Source: Ailanthus altissimus | Taxonomy: Eukaryota > Streptophyta > Magnoliopsida > Sapindales > Simaroubaceae | Assembly: GCA_946807835.1 (NCBI GenBank) | Contig: OX327697.1 | Span: 16,378,001-16,442,000 of the forward strand | Length of the DNA: 64,000 bases | Reading direction: 5' to 3' | In this document: positions 24,606 through 35,322 of the stretch, one piece after another | How the letters are laid out: each line of letters begins with the position of its first letter | How positions within the stretch are numbered: the first letter of the stretch is position 1 | The notes under the pieces: model-generated | Told to the model about the DNA's origin: nothing | Databases searched by the model: none | The model's input: the letters and a program-made list of their open reading frames with translations, nothing else | Made by a program: the position numbers and the translations under genes

Positions 24606-24907
24606 TGGATATCAGAGTGCGCAGCGGTCAACGCAGTGAGACCCAACGATATTGTCTGCTCTGGGGGAGCAGCCCCGGGGGGGCACAAATCCCCCAGCAG
24701 CTCCGGGGGGGGGCACAAATCCCCCTTCCCCTCACGGTTTTGTTCCTGGGATGATACACAAGCATCCACCCCAAGAGGCCTCCTGGGGAGGAAGTCTCTT
24801 TGTGAGACACCCCAGGAACAAAACTGTGAGGGGGAATTTCATGTTCACCCCCGGAGCGGACAATATCGTTGGGCTCACTGCGTTGACCACTGCGCACTCT
24901 GATTTCC
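24606..24907. repeat. GC-rich palindromic hairpin element
   Basis: The arms 24607-24667 and 24849-24907 are inverted copies: the left begins GGATATCAGAGTGCGCAG and the right, reversed, begins GGAAATCAGAGTGCGCAG. Pairing resumes inside (CTCACGGTTTTGTTCCTGGG at 24731-24750 against its near-complement at 24811-24830). A small inner hairpin forms around CCAAGAGGCCTCCTGG. The left arm has an extra tandem pair of ~29 bases (AGCAGCCCCGGGGGGGCAC type, 24668-24725). It is far more GC-rich than its surroundings. It could be a foldback/MITE or a palindrome derived from a TRIM-like LTR. Confidence 0.8.
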
Positions 24908-25012
24908 CTTATCAAACACAGTATTACAAAACTCAAGACCATTATCCGTCCTAAGTCTTTTGATTTTCTTACCCGTTTGATTCTCCACAAGTGCTAAGTA
25001 TGGTATTGCAAG
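24908..25012 (-). pseudogene. Inverted copia integrase fragment
   Basis: On the reverse strand this reads LVENQTGKKIKRLRTDNGLE followed by FCNTVFDKGN, the integrase core segment with the second catalytic aspartate (TDNG). On the forward strand, from 25013, the text continues with the next integrase segment (YKMVRYTPQQNGLAERMNR). The two pieces are adjacent parts of one domain, about ten residues apart in a normal element, but lie in opposite orientations. A short inversion or template switch joined them. Confidence 0.8.
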
Positions 25013-27329
25013 GTATAAAATGGTGCGGTACACACCACAACAGAATGGACTTGCAGAAAGGATGAACCGAACCTTACTTGAAAGGGTAAGGTGCATGCTA
25101 ACCAATGCCGGATTGTCTAAGGCATTTTGGGGGAAGGCGGTAGTAACTGCAGTTTACTTGATAAACCGAAGTCCTTCTTCAGCTATTGGCTTTATGACAC
25201 CAGAACAGAAATGGTCTGGAAGCACTCCAAAATATGATCACCTGAGGGTATTTGGATGCCCTGCATTTGTACACATCAAGCAAGGCAAACTAGAACCAAG
25301 AGCCTTGAAGGGGATATTCATTGGATATCCAGAAGGTGTTAAGGGATACAAGGTGTGGTGTACTGATCTTAATCTGCACAACAGTATCATTAGTAGGGAT
25401 ATGATGTTCAATGAATCTACATTGTTGGAAACCAATTCGGATTCAGTTTTGAAGAAGCCTGAAGATGTGCCAAGTTCAGTTTCTGAATCTGAAACTGAAC
25501 ATCATGAGGTGGAACATGATTTGAGACCTGACATTCCTATAGGTCAGCACTTCAATGATGATGCACATGAAGAACAAGAACCTGAAAATTTCTCTGAAAC
25601 AGCACCATTGCAGTCTAGCACTCCTGAAGCTGAACTTGAAGAGTACCAGTTGGCTAGAGATAGACAAAAGAGAGTTGTTCGACCACCGAGCAGGTATGCA
25701 CATGCTGATTTGATAGCTTATGCGTTTAACACTGCTTACACTATAGAATATGATGAACCAAAATCATATGCTGAAGCTATTGAGGGTGTAAATTGTGTTA
25801 AATGGCAACAAGCTATGGAAGAAGAGATCACTTCTCTTAATAAGAATCATACCTGGAAATTGGTGGTGAAACCAAAGAACAAGAGGTTAGTTGGCTGTAA
25901 ATGGGTTTTCAAGGTTAAGGAGGGGGTTCTGGGTGTTGAGCCTATAAAGTTCAAGGCTAGGCTTGTTGCACAGGGCTTCACACAAAAAGATGGGGTTGAT
26001 TTCCATGAAATCTTTTCTCCTGTTGTAAAACACTCATCAATTCGCATTTTATTATCCATGTGTGTAAATCTGAATTTACATCTTGAACAAATGGATGTAA
26101 AGACAGCTTTCCTTCATGGTGAACTTGAAGAAGAGCTATACATGGCACAACCGAAAGGTTTTGAAGAACCGGGCAAAGAAGATTATGCTTGTTTGCTAAA
26201 GAAGTCTTTATATGGGCTGAAGCAATCTCCAAGACAATGGTATAGGAGATTTGATGATTTTATGCTGCATTGTGGCTTCACAAGGAGCAAGTATGATGGA
26301 TGTGTGTACTTCAAAGCATTGAATAACAGTAAGCGTATGTATCTCCTTCTATATGTTGATGATATGTTAATTGCATGTGAGGATATGGAAGAGATACATA
26401 AGCTGAATAATCAGTTAGGTGGTGAATTTGAAATGAAAGATTTGGGGTTAGCCAAAAGAATTTTGGGTATGAATATAGTGAGAGGCAGTGATGTTATTTT
26501 CTTGTCTCAACAACGGTATATACTCAAGGTTCTTGACAGGTTCAGAATGAGGGATGCCAAAGCTGTGACGACTCCATTGGCAATGCATTTCAAACTGTCG
26601 GCATCTCAATCACCACAAATTGAAGAAGAAAAATTGCATATGCTTAAGGTACCATATACTAGTGCTGTTGGTTCTATAATGTATGCTATGGTTTGCACAA
26701 GGCCGGATATAGCACAAGCGGTGAGTGTTGTAAGTAGATACATGGCTAATCCTGGAAAGGAGCATTGAATGGCCGTGAAATGGATACTTAGGTATCTAAA
26801 AGGGACATCACATTATGGTTTGCTATTCAGAAGGGTTGGCACAGGTGATGAAATGGTGAAGGGTTACGTGGACTCAGATTACGCAGGTGACTTGGACAAT
26901 AGAAGGTCTTTATCTGGGTATATCTTCACGGTGTTTGAATGTAGCGTATGCTGGAAATCAGTCTTGCAGTATGTTATAGCACTATCAACTACCGAAGCCG
27001 AGTATATAGCCTTAGGAGAAGCAATTAAGGAGGCTATATGGTTGAAAGGTATATGTGCTGAACTTTTGGCTATGGATGAAGTTAATACTTCAGTACATTG
27101 TGATAGCCAAAGTGCCATACATCTAAGCAAACATCAGGTGTTTCATGAAAGATCGAAACACATTGATGTTAGGATGCATTTCATTCGGGATACTGTGCAG
27201 AGTGGCATTATTAGTCTGTGTAAAATTTCGACGTCGGAGAATCCTGCTGATATGTTGACTAAGCCGCTGGCCTCAGTTAAGTTCAAGTTGTGTATGGACT
27301 TAACTGGAATCACAACTTACAATTAAGGT
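25013..27329 (+). pseudogene. Copia-B pol (integrase C-part, reverse transcriptase, RNase H) with one premature stop
   Basis: This is the best-preserved protein region of the window. The frame 25020-26768 covers integrase C-terminal half (VRYTPQQNGLAERMNRTLLE; GKAVVTAVYLINRSP; FIGYPEGVKGYK) and an acidic linker. Reverse transcriptase follows (NKRLVGCKWVFKVKEG; LEQMDVKTAFLHGELEEELY; KKSLYGLKQSPRQWY; LLLYVDDMLIA near 26340-26375). A TGA at 26766-26768 stands where the family has tryptophan (EHW.AVKW). The same frame continues to 27326 with RNase H (GYVDSDYAGDLDNRRSLSGY; ALSTTEAEYIAL; HVD-type KHIDVRMHFIRD) and the usual tail. Gag, protease and the first part of integrase are missing. Only the single stop and the 5' truncation prevent expression of RT and RNase H, so this copy is young. 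Confidence 0.9.
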
Positions 27330-27387
27330 TGTAATATGGAGGATGGATCCTTGTTTGCTCTCTTGGTGTTGTTGGAGTGATTTTGTA

Positions 27388-27401
27388 TCAAGGAGGGGAT
27401 T
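27388..27401 (+). promoter_or_regulatory. Copia-B polypurine tract
   Basis: TCAAGGAGGGGATT directly precedes the LTR start, the position of plus-strand priming. Confidence 0.75.
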
Positions 27402-28099
27402 TGTCGAATTTGTGATCCAAAATCATGTTTATGATGTTGGTAATGTTTGGAACAAATTCGGGAACATGTCAGAATTATTTTGGAGCCGGAAGCATGTGTG
27501 GAAGAGGTGGAATTCTAATGGAACAGTTGAAAAATTGCAGAAGAAAACAGGAAAAAAATTCCCAGGTGTAAGCGCCGCGGCATTGAAAGCGCTGGCGGAA
27601 GCATTGGTTCCAGTATGTTAATGCCGCGGCGCTGGATCTCAATATCGTGGCGCTGCACTGTTCACTGCTCAATGCCGCGGCGCTGCACTGTTCACTGTTC
27701 ACAATTCCGAATTTAGACTTTTTCTTTCACATTTTTTGGGTATTTTAGACTTTATATAAATACCCCATTATGCCTAGGGTTAGAATGGATGAGAAACACT
27801 TTCAAAACTCTTTACGAAAACCCTAGAGCTCCAAAATTCAATTTGTATCATTTCTTGATCTTGTAAGATCAATTCTCTTGTAATCAAACAAAGAATAAGA
27901 GAGACTTGGATCCTTGATCCACCGTGGACGTAAGCATTTTGCTGAACCACGTATTTTGTGTCTTGGTATGGTATATTTCTACTTTTCTCTATTGTCAATA
28001 CTTAGCTCTACAATTTAGCTTGTTGTTCTTGCTTGGATTGTTTTAAACTACTTCATTGCTTGTATTCTCTACGTATTCCGCTGCGTGTTAATCTCTACA
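27402..28099 (+). repeat. Copia-B 3' LTR
   Basis: The LTR begins TGTCGAATTTGTGATCC after the purine tract and ends TTAATCTCTACA. The next five bases (AAGCT, 28100-28104) equal those just before the TRIM at 23964-23968. Its U3 part has three GC-rich blocks around GCCGCGGCGCTG (27570-27700). A TATA box follows (27754-27762), and then the block GATCCACCGTGGACGTAAGC...GAACCACGTA (27910-27955), which recurs in the LTRs at 52538 and 58574. Confidence 0.9.
27754..27762 (+). promoter_or_regulatory. Copia-B LTR TATA box
   Basis: TATATAAAT lies ~350 bases into the LTR, downstream of the GC-rich repeats, as expected for the LTR promoter. The call is by motif and position. Confidence 0.55.
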
Positions 28100-28104
28100 A
28101 AGCT

Positions 28105-29430
28105 CAATAAGGGACTTCCAGGATGTTATCTCTGAATTAGAACTAGTTGAGTTGGGTTTTGTAGGAAACTGTTTCACCTGGAAGGGTGGGTTGATGGCAA
28201 ATTTATTATGGAGAGATTGGATAGATCATTTAGGATCCAAGATTGGATCTATCTTTACATGAATGCCAAAGAGCATCACCTGGATTTTTTCTCATTGGAA
28301 CACCGAGCCATTCAGATTGAGCTGAATCCTAATGCGCCAGTTAGCAATAAGCGAATAGAGGGGAAAGGTTTCCGTTTTGAGCCGATGTAGATACGTGAAG
28401 AAGGCTATATAGAGATTGTTCAAAATGCATGGAGGAGTGAGTGCTTTTTCTATTTCGGAGAAGCTAGAACATTATGCTCGGGCATTGGTTGATTAGAATT
28501 GAAAACATGGGGGACTGTACTTGAGAGAATCAAGTTGGTTAGAGAAAACTGAATTGCTTTCTGGTCTCTAACTTAATTATGATTGCTTTTGTCAGGTACA
28601 TCAATTAAAGGAGGACCTTCAGATGTTGCTTGAACATAGGGAAGTCTACTGGTACCAAAGGGTTCGGGTTGATTGGCTCACTAAGGGTGATCGAAACAAA
28701 AGATATTTTCACCAAAAGGAATCTGCTAGGCAATGGAAAAATACAATCCAAGGGTTATTTTCGGAGGGACAGGAGTGGTGTGAGGATGATGATGGCATAT
28801 CGATGATCATCTCTGACAAGTTTACTACATTGTTCCAATCTACCAACTCTGAAAATGGGATACGGCTTGAGGATTTGGAGCTTGAGGAACTTAAAAATGT
28901 GAGTGGATGTATTTCTGAATAGCAGCGTGGTATATTGGATGTTGTTTTCACTGAAGCTGAAGTCTTTAAAGCTATCTCGGCCATTGGCTCGTTCAAGGCT
29001 CTAGGCCCGGAAAGATATCATGTAATATTTTATTAGAAATATTGGGGTATTGTGAAATGAGACGTGGTCCAATTTTGCTTAAGGGTTCTTAATGAAGGGT
29101 TGTCCTTGGAAAATTTTAATGACACCAATATAGGGCTTATCCCTAAGATACCCACACCAACTAGGGTTTTTGAATTTCGCCCTATTAGCCTCTACAATGT
29201 CTTGTATAAAAATATTGCCAAGTGTATAGCAAACAGACTGAAGCTAGTCCTCCTAAATATAATCTCTTCTTCTTAGAGTGCGTTTGTTTCCGGAAAATTG
29301 ATCACAAACAACATTATTGCTGCTTTCGAAATGATACACTCATTGAAACAAAAAAAAAAAGGAAGGGTAAGGAAGGGTTTTTAGCATGTAAGTTGGTGGA
29401 GTGGTGGTTTCTTATGGGCTTAATGACAAA
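28105..29430 (+). pseudogene. LINE-B ORF2, remainder (endonuclease end and reverse transcriptase start)
   Basis: After the AAGCT duplicate the LINE frame resumes: DFQDVISELELVELGFVGNC and FTWKGG (28110-28190), then LDRSFRIQDWI (28214-28250). The endonuclease-RT linker follows (VRVDWLTKGDRNKRYFHQKE, 28668-28727). The RT then begins: FTEAEVFKAISAIGSFKALG (28945-29005), GLIPKIPTPTRVFEFRPISL (29130-29190) and SAFVSGKLITNNIIAAFEMI (29275-29335). Near 29385 ACKL is joined to VEWWFL, whereas L1 elements have about eight residues (DMSKAYDR) between, so a short deletion removed the first catalytic aspartate region. The LINE ends where a gypsy LTR fragment starts. Confidence 0.85.
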
Positions 29431-29965
29431 ATATTATAAAAGCATAATTATCTTAAAATAGATATTTCTGTACTGAATATAATCATAAGCTATACTATAA
29501 TAGATTCTAAAAATATTTATGAATATATTAAATAGTATAAATATTTATCTGTCTAAAATAAATTATGATTAAATCTGATAACGTGTAATTTAATCATAAA
29601 CAGTTGTCTTAAAAACATATAAAATATATATAATTATCCTCTCACAAAAGTTCATTAATCCTGAGCTGGGTCTAGATTCTGAGATTTACCAGCTATCGGT
29701 ACTCCTCCTATAACATAGGGTTAAAAATATATCATTAGTATCGATATGTAATATAAATATTAAAATATAAATATTCTAACATCGTAAAATAGTTACCCGC
29801 TAATCCTTGGGTATAAATCTAACTATCCAAACTCATTTTCTATAAATTTCTCTTTTTTTTCTTTCTTATTCTTCTTCCTCTCTTTTTTTTTTTCCTTCTT
29901 TTGATTTTTCTTTCTTTCTTTTTCTTTTCTTTCTTTTCTTTTCTCTTTTCTCTCTTCTGTTTCGA
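29431..29965 (-). repeat. Gypsy LTR fragment, reverse strand
   Basis: The reverse complement matches the Tekay-like LTR at 9560-10090: GGAGTACCGATAGCTGG against GAGTATCGATACTATG, then CCAGCTCAGGATTA, TTTTAGACAGATAAATATTTA, and a shared GA-rich tract (here a CT-rich run at 29850-29960). Both ends are truncated. Confidence 0.75.
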
Positions 29966-30180
29966 CTTCTGCTTATTCTTCTTCTATTTCAATTTTGCTT
30001 CCTCATAATTGAGGCAAAACAAATAAATATATATAAATGTATGTATGTTGACAAACGGCCACCGCTTGGTATATTTATTTTATTTTTTATTCAAATTTTT
30101 TGCCACCATCCCCCTCATACAGTAAACACGTGTATTACAAAAGAAAATATTAGTTGCTTTCGAGCATTACATGCACAAGA
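29966..30180. other. Spacer, nothing recognised
   Basis: A short AT-rich stretch with no clear motif. It may belong to the 3' part of the neighbouring reverse-strand LINE fragment. Confidence 0.35.
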
Positions 30181-30224
30181 AAAGCCACACAAAGAACCTC
30201 CTAATTCTACTTGTTAGAACATAT

Positions 30225-30430
30225 ATCATAATCCCTCTGCACAAATAAAAAATAAATAGCGTGATAAAGGGCAACCCTGCCTCAATCCCTTAGTCAGATT
30301 AATATGTTCCTTTGCCCTTTCATTAACTAGGAACTGAAAACAGATTGTAGGTAAACAATTGCCCTTCCACTAAGATGTTTCAACTCTTCTTAGTGATGCT
30401 ATTATGGGAACTTTATCAGCTGTGTTTAGG
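30225..30430 (-). pseudogene. LINE reverse-transcriptase scrap
   Basis: The reverse strand reads VPIIASLRRVETS, then ICFQFLVNERAKEHINLTKG and LRQGCPLSRYLF. This is the block of L1 reverse transcriptase that normally reads ...LVNG...GLRQGDPLSPYLF. Only about 70 residues are left. It belongs to a third LINE copy, since its strand differs from both others. Confidence 0.75.
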
Positions 30431-30499
30431 AAAACGTTTTCAGGATTATGATACTATGTGAAGTTTCAAAAGACACGAAAAGAAGTATTTGAATCTATG

Positions 30500-32548
30500 T
30501 TCTAAGAATGTACATAATTAAGATCTTTATTGAAAGATGAATAAGATAGAAATGGAAATTCAGACCCATTGAAAGTAACATGTCTAGCTATATACACTCT
30601 TCCATTTGAATCTAAGCACCTATAGCCTTTGTGTTGATAGCTACATCCTATAAACACATAAATCTTTGTATGAAAATTGAGTTTATGGTTCTAGTATTTT
30701 CTCAAGTGTGGATAACAAGAGCACCTAAAACTATTCATGAAAGTGTAATTAGGTTTATTATTAAACAAGAGTTCGAAAGGAAACCTATATCTAGTAACGT
30801 TTATAGAAATTCTATTAATTAAGAACACTGTTATAGTAAATGCATCCCACCAGAAACTTAAGAGTAAACCACTTTGTGCTAACAAAGTAACACCTATCTT
30901 TATAATACGTCTATGTTTTCTCTCCACCATACTATTTTGGTGGTGTGTATATGGATAATAGAGTTTATAAGTCATACCCAATTGTTTTAAATCTTTTCCT
31001 AAGGCAATGTATTTTCCACCACCATCTATTTGCAATGTTCTGATTTGTTTGTTCAAAAGTATTTCTACATGTGTTTTGAAATGTTTAAAGGTAGATAATA
31101 CTTGTGATTTTAGTTGTAAAGGATATATCCAACTAAATCAAGTAAAATCATCTACAAAACACAAATAATATCTAAAACCATCACCAGAAGATATAAATGC
31201 TAGACCCCAAAACATCTGAATATACAAGCTCAAGAGGTTCTAAAGTTTTGTTAATAGAGGATTCAAAATGTAAATGATGATGTTTTCCCAACTAACAGAT
31301 ATGACAGAAATTCAATAGCAGATTTTTATTACTTAGGATAAAAGCTTTACACACTACTGTCATTTTTTTTAACACATCAAGATTTGGATGTCCAAATCTC
31401 TTATGCAAAGTGTCAGCAATTTCTTGAACATTTGCAAACATTTGATTATTACTATTTGACAAAGCTACAAATGTCTTTATAGGTTTTAAAACATTACAGA
31501 ACACTTTATTGACATGACACTGAGCAAATAAAGATTTATAGACAAAGGTTCTTGAGTCACTAGGCAGATCATGAGTAGGTTTGGAATCTGAGGCTACCAA
31601 ATGATAAAGTCCTCTTCTAACAACCCCTTAAAGTAGAGGCTTCCCCTTCTGATCCTTAATAACATAAATTCTTCATGAATTTAACTCTCAAATTGTTAAC
31701 TGAAACAAGCTTTGAGATACTAATTAAGTTTTTTGTCATATGGGGGACATGTAATACATGTTTTAACATAATTGATTGGTTTGTGAGTTTGTTCTTTAAA
31801 ATACAGTTGCCAATATGCAATATTTCAAGTCCTAATCCATTACTAATTGTAATTACTTCTTTACCTGTGAACTTACCTCGATTCACTATATTGTCTGGCA
31901 TTGTTGGTGACATGATGTGTTGGTCCACTATCCATGTACCAGTCATTATCTTTATTATTTTTAGCAGCAAGTGTTGGCCTAGCAATATAGACAGTAGCTT
32001 GTTGATTGGTTGGTTGGATTGGAGGTTCAAACTCTTCATTAAATATGTTCCAGCATTTAAGACCCTCATGTCTAGCTTTATAACAAATCTAACACACGAT
32101 CTTCGAATTATTCTTTCCTTGTCCACCAGAGTTATTTCCCTCTTCTTTTGCCTCTATAGTTATTCTGGTAATTGACATTCCAGGTCCTGTTGCAATCTTG
32201 TTATATCCTGAGCCATTCTTATTATTGAAGTTTTCTTTTTATAATTTTACTTCATTCTAGCTTGAATAACATTAGTTGTCATGTTTGTACCACCAGTAGC
32301 ATTAATTAACTCCATTTTGCCTTTATACCTCAGTAGTATAGAATAAATCTTAGCTAGACTAAGTTCCTTAGTTCTAGTGGAAACAAAGACTGCCACTGGA
32401 TTATAATCTGTCCCTAAGCCAGCTAATATATAAGTAACTAGATCTCCATCTATTATAGGCTTTCCAGCCATGGCTAGATTATCTACTATAGTTTTTATTT
32501 TCATTGAGCTTGGATTGCATTTGATTCTTTGAGGGACATCATCAATTG
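30500..32548 (-). pseudogene. Copia-C gag-protease-integrase fragment
   Basis: A reverse-strand copia polyprotein truncated at both ends. Gag (32247-32504) has MKIKTIVDNLAMAGKPI and LVTYILAGLGTDYNPVAVFV. A zinc-knuckle area lies near 32050-32100. Protease reads WYMDSGPTHHVTNN near 31895-31940 in a shifted frame, followed by LEILHIGNCIL and LKHVLHVPHMTKNLISISKL. The integrase N-terminal zinc region has DTLHKRFGHPNLDVLKKM (31360-31420). The core has QIRTLQIDGGGKYIALGK, YPYTHHQNSMVERKHRRIIK and SFWWDAFTITVFLINRIS (30750-31050). Text near 30600-30680 (IYVFIGCSYQHKGYRCLD) is the integrase C-terminus. The NxxGLGxxYxP gag and the HQN...ERKHR integrase block resemble the Retrofit/Ale-type lineage. 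There are several frameshifts. Confidence 0.85.
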
Positions 32549-32549
32549 C

Positions 32550-34889
32550 TGCACAGCAAAGACTACCCAGTTCAAGTGTGCCAACAGAACATGCTATCTA
32601 TAGGCGAGATGAAGATAATGCCAAAATATAACCAAGTGATGCCAAATTTTGTGTGATACCAATTGTTGGCATAACAAGGGTTAGAAAAACCATGCTCGCT
32701 CGAGAGGTCTAATTTGACAAGGCTATCAAAGATTTCAAGTTTGACATAAAAAGCTTGGGTTTATGTCTCTGATGACTTTGATGTTTTAAGCATTTCAAGG
32801 GCAATTCTTGAGTCAATCACCCGCAAATCTTGTGAATTAAAGGATTTAAATGAAGTGCAGGTAGAATTGAAAAAGGAAATGGAGGGGGAATAAATCTTGG
32901 TAGTTTTGGATGATGTTTGGAACAAGAATTATAGCTTGTGGGAGACCTTGAAAGCTACTTTAATAGTTGGTGCACCTAGAAGTAAGATCATTGTGATGAC
33001 ACACGATTCACTTGTTGCATCAACAATAGGACCGATTGACATTGTACATTATAATCTCAAGCATCCGTCAGATGGTGATTATTGGTCTGTGTTTATCAAA
33101 CACGCATTTGAAGGTAAAGATATTAATACACATCAAGTTTTAGATGTATTGCATAAGAAAGTTGTTTAAAGGTTCCAGAGCTTGCCCTTGGTGGCAATTA
33201 CACTTTGTAGCCTTCTACGCTTTAAGAGAGAAGATGAATGGGTAGATATATTGAATAACAACATATGGGATTTGCCTCAGCAAAGTGGCATTCTCCCTGT
33301 ATTAAGATTGAGTTACCATCATTTTTTTTCTCATTTGAAAAGGTGTTTTGCGTATTGTGCACTTTTCCTTAAAGATTATGAATTTCCAGAGAATGAGCTT
33401 GTTCTTTTGTGGATGATCGAAGGTATTATTCAACAATCTAAAAACAATAAACAGTTAGAAGATTTGGGAAGAAACTATTTTCATAATTTAATATCAAGGT
33501 CAATTTTTCAACCCTCGAGTAATTCTAGAGATACGTTTATAATGCATGACCTTATTCATGCTCTAGCTCAATTAGTTTCTGGAGAAAAAAGTTTAAGTTT
33601 AGAGGCTAATAAACAAGTCAGTAGATTCCAAAGAGCTCTTCATTTTTCTTATATTAGAGAAACTTTTGAATACCAGCATAAGTTTAAGGTATTCCATGAA
33701 GTTGAGCATTTAAGAACATTCTTGCCGGTACTTACAAGAGAAAGTGATGCAAGTTCCAGCTACCTAAATTTTGTGGCTTTTTTTGCTTTGTTGTCAAAGT
33801 TAAAAAAGCTAAGGGTGTTATCTTTATGAGAATATTGCATCTTTGAGTTGCCTAATTCAATCGGAAGGTTGAGACGCTTAAGGTATCTCAACCTTGCCCG
33901 TACTTAGATTAAAAGTTTACCTTAAACAATAAGCTCACAGCTAAACTTACAAATTCTGATATTAAGAGATTGTTCTCGTTTCTTAAAGTTGCCATCCAAC
34001 GTGAGGTATTTGATCGATCTACGTCAACTTGATTTCATGGGTGCAAATTCAATAAAAGAAATGCCACTAGGAATGAAGGAGTTAAAGTGTCTTCAAACAT
34101 TGTCTATTTATATTATGGGTAACGGAAGTGGATCTAGTTTGAAAGATTTAAGGAATCTGAACTTTCTCCGACAAGAATTTGTATTTTAGGATTAAAGAAT
34201 GTCAATAATTCAGGAGAAGCAAGAGAAGCCATGTTATATGAGAAGCAGAACCTGGAAGTATTGTCATTGCGGTGGGGGTTCGAGTTTGACAGTTCATGAG
34301 ATAAGGAAATAGAAGAAGATGTTTGACAATTCACAATCAGTTATTATGGTGGCACAAGATTCCCATCATAGATTAAAGATCCATTTTTCTCCAAAATAGA
34401 GGTCTTTAAGTTGGAACACTTGGAAAAAATCATTTGTTTACCTCGATTAGGGTTGTTAGGTTCGTTTAAAGAACTAACACTCAAGGGGATGACGAGGTTA
34501 AAAAGCATAGGCTCTAAGATTTATGAAAACAGTTGCTCAATGTCATTTCAATCATTAAAGATTCATCATTTTGAAAATTTGCAAAAATAGGAGTATTGGG
34601 AGACCATGAAAGGAAATGAGCAAGTTGTTATATTGCCTTGCCTTTATGAACTTTCTATTGTTGCATGTCCCAAACTCTCTTTAAGTTGCCTGATTATTTT
34701 CCTTCATCGAGGACACTTGTCATTAGTAAATGTGCAGAGTTGGTAGTTTCACTCACAAACTTTCCAATGCTCTACAAATTAGAAATTGATGATTACAAAT
34801 GACTAATCTACAACTATTCATTTAACTTCAAGTTGATTAAGTCAGTGACAATTTCCAGATGTTCACTAGACATGTATGGATGCAAAGGG
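32550..34889 (+). pseudogene. CC-type NBS-LRR (RGA/RPP13-like) disease-resistance pseudogene
   Basis: NBS-LRR proteins are intracellular immune receptors. The readable frame starts in the linker before the NB-ARC domain (RLPSSSVPTEHAIYRRDEDN). It continues through a degenerate P-loop (PIVGITRVRKTMLARE; the family has GMGG.GKTTLA), kinase-2 (ILVVLDDVW, 32894-32920), RNBS-B (SKIIVMTHDS), and GLPL as SLPLVAITLCSLLR (33179-33220). RNBS-D (HLKRCFAYCALFLKDYEF) and MHDLIHALAQ (33541-33570) follow. Leucine-rich repeats run to about 34750 (LPNSIGRLRRLRYLNLA; LKNVNNSGEAREAMLYEKQN; YYGGTRFPS). The W ending kinase-2 marks the non-TIR class. One extra base near 32750 shifts the frame; from 32894 to 34189 a single frame is kept but has stops at 32891, 33167, 33827 and in the LRR. 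The coiled coil is missing, replaced by copia sequence, and an LTR cuts the 3' end. Confidence 0.9.
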
Positions 34890-35322
34890 TGTTGAGAATA
34901 ATGGAACACAAATGGAATAGTTTTATTAATACAACAAACTCAAAATTTATAATATAAATTTTAGAAACTCTTACTCTTTCTCACAACTCAACACTCACAC
35001 ACTCTTTATTGAACCTATTATTTGCTCAACTCTCTAACACATTAAACTCTTAACAATTGATCAAATATTTGATCAACTCTTTATTCTTAACTTGCTTGCT
35101 TGCAAAACTAAATGAGGGGGAGGGGGGAGATTTATACTTAGTTTCAACAAATCAAAACCACACAAATAAAATAATGTAAAAATTATTAACCACATAAGTT
35201 TATAATACTTATCTCTTTAATTATTAACTCTAAAATATCTTACCTAATCTAGAAATTTCAAGAATTTGGCTTGTAAATATTTAGGCTTAATTTTGGACTA
35301 GGTGTTGTAATTTAACTTTATT
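34890..35322 (-). repeat. Copia-D 3' LTR, distal part
   Basis: On the reverse strand the LTR begins at 42889 (TGTTAAAATTACAACACC), is split by MULE-1, resumes here, and ends ...CATTATTCTCAACA at 34890. Both TG and CA ends are present. The join is shown by the block GGTGTTGTAATT(T)AACTTTATT on both sides of the MULE. The full LTR would be about 450 bases. It truncates the NBS-LRR relic. Confidence 0.8.

Noticed and set aside
24607..24640. Similarity of GCAGCGGTCAACGCAG to cDNA-library adaptor sequence
   Set aside because: Only partly similar, and it occurs inverted in a 300-base palindrome of genomic character, so adaptor contamination is unlikely.
24628..24990. Open frames of 80-120 codons over the GC-rich hairpin, both strands
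   Set aside because: They follow from the palindrome and its G/C runs; the protein text is repetitive and lacks any domain.
31675..32175. Forward-strand open frame of 166 codons
   Set aside because: It is antisense to Copia-C protease and gag, which give clear family motifs on the reverse strand.
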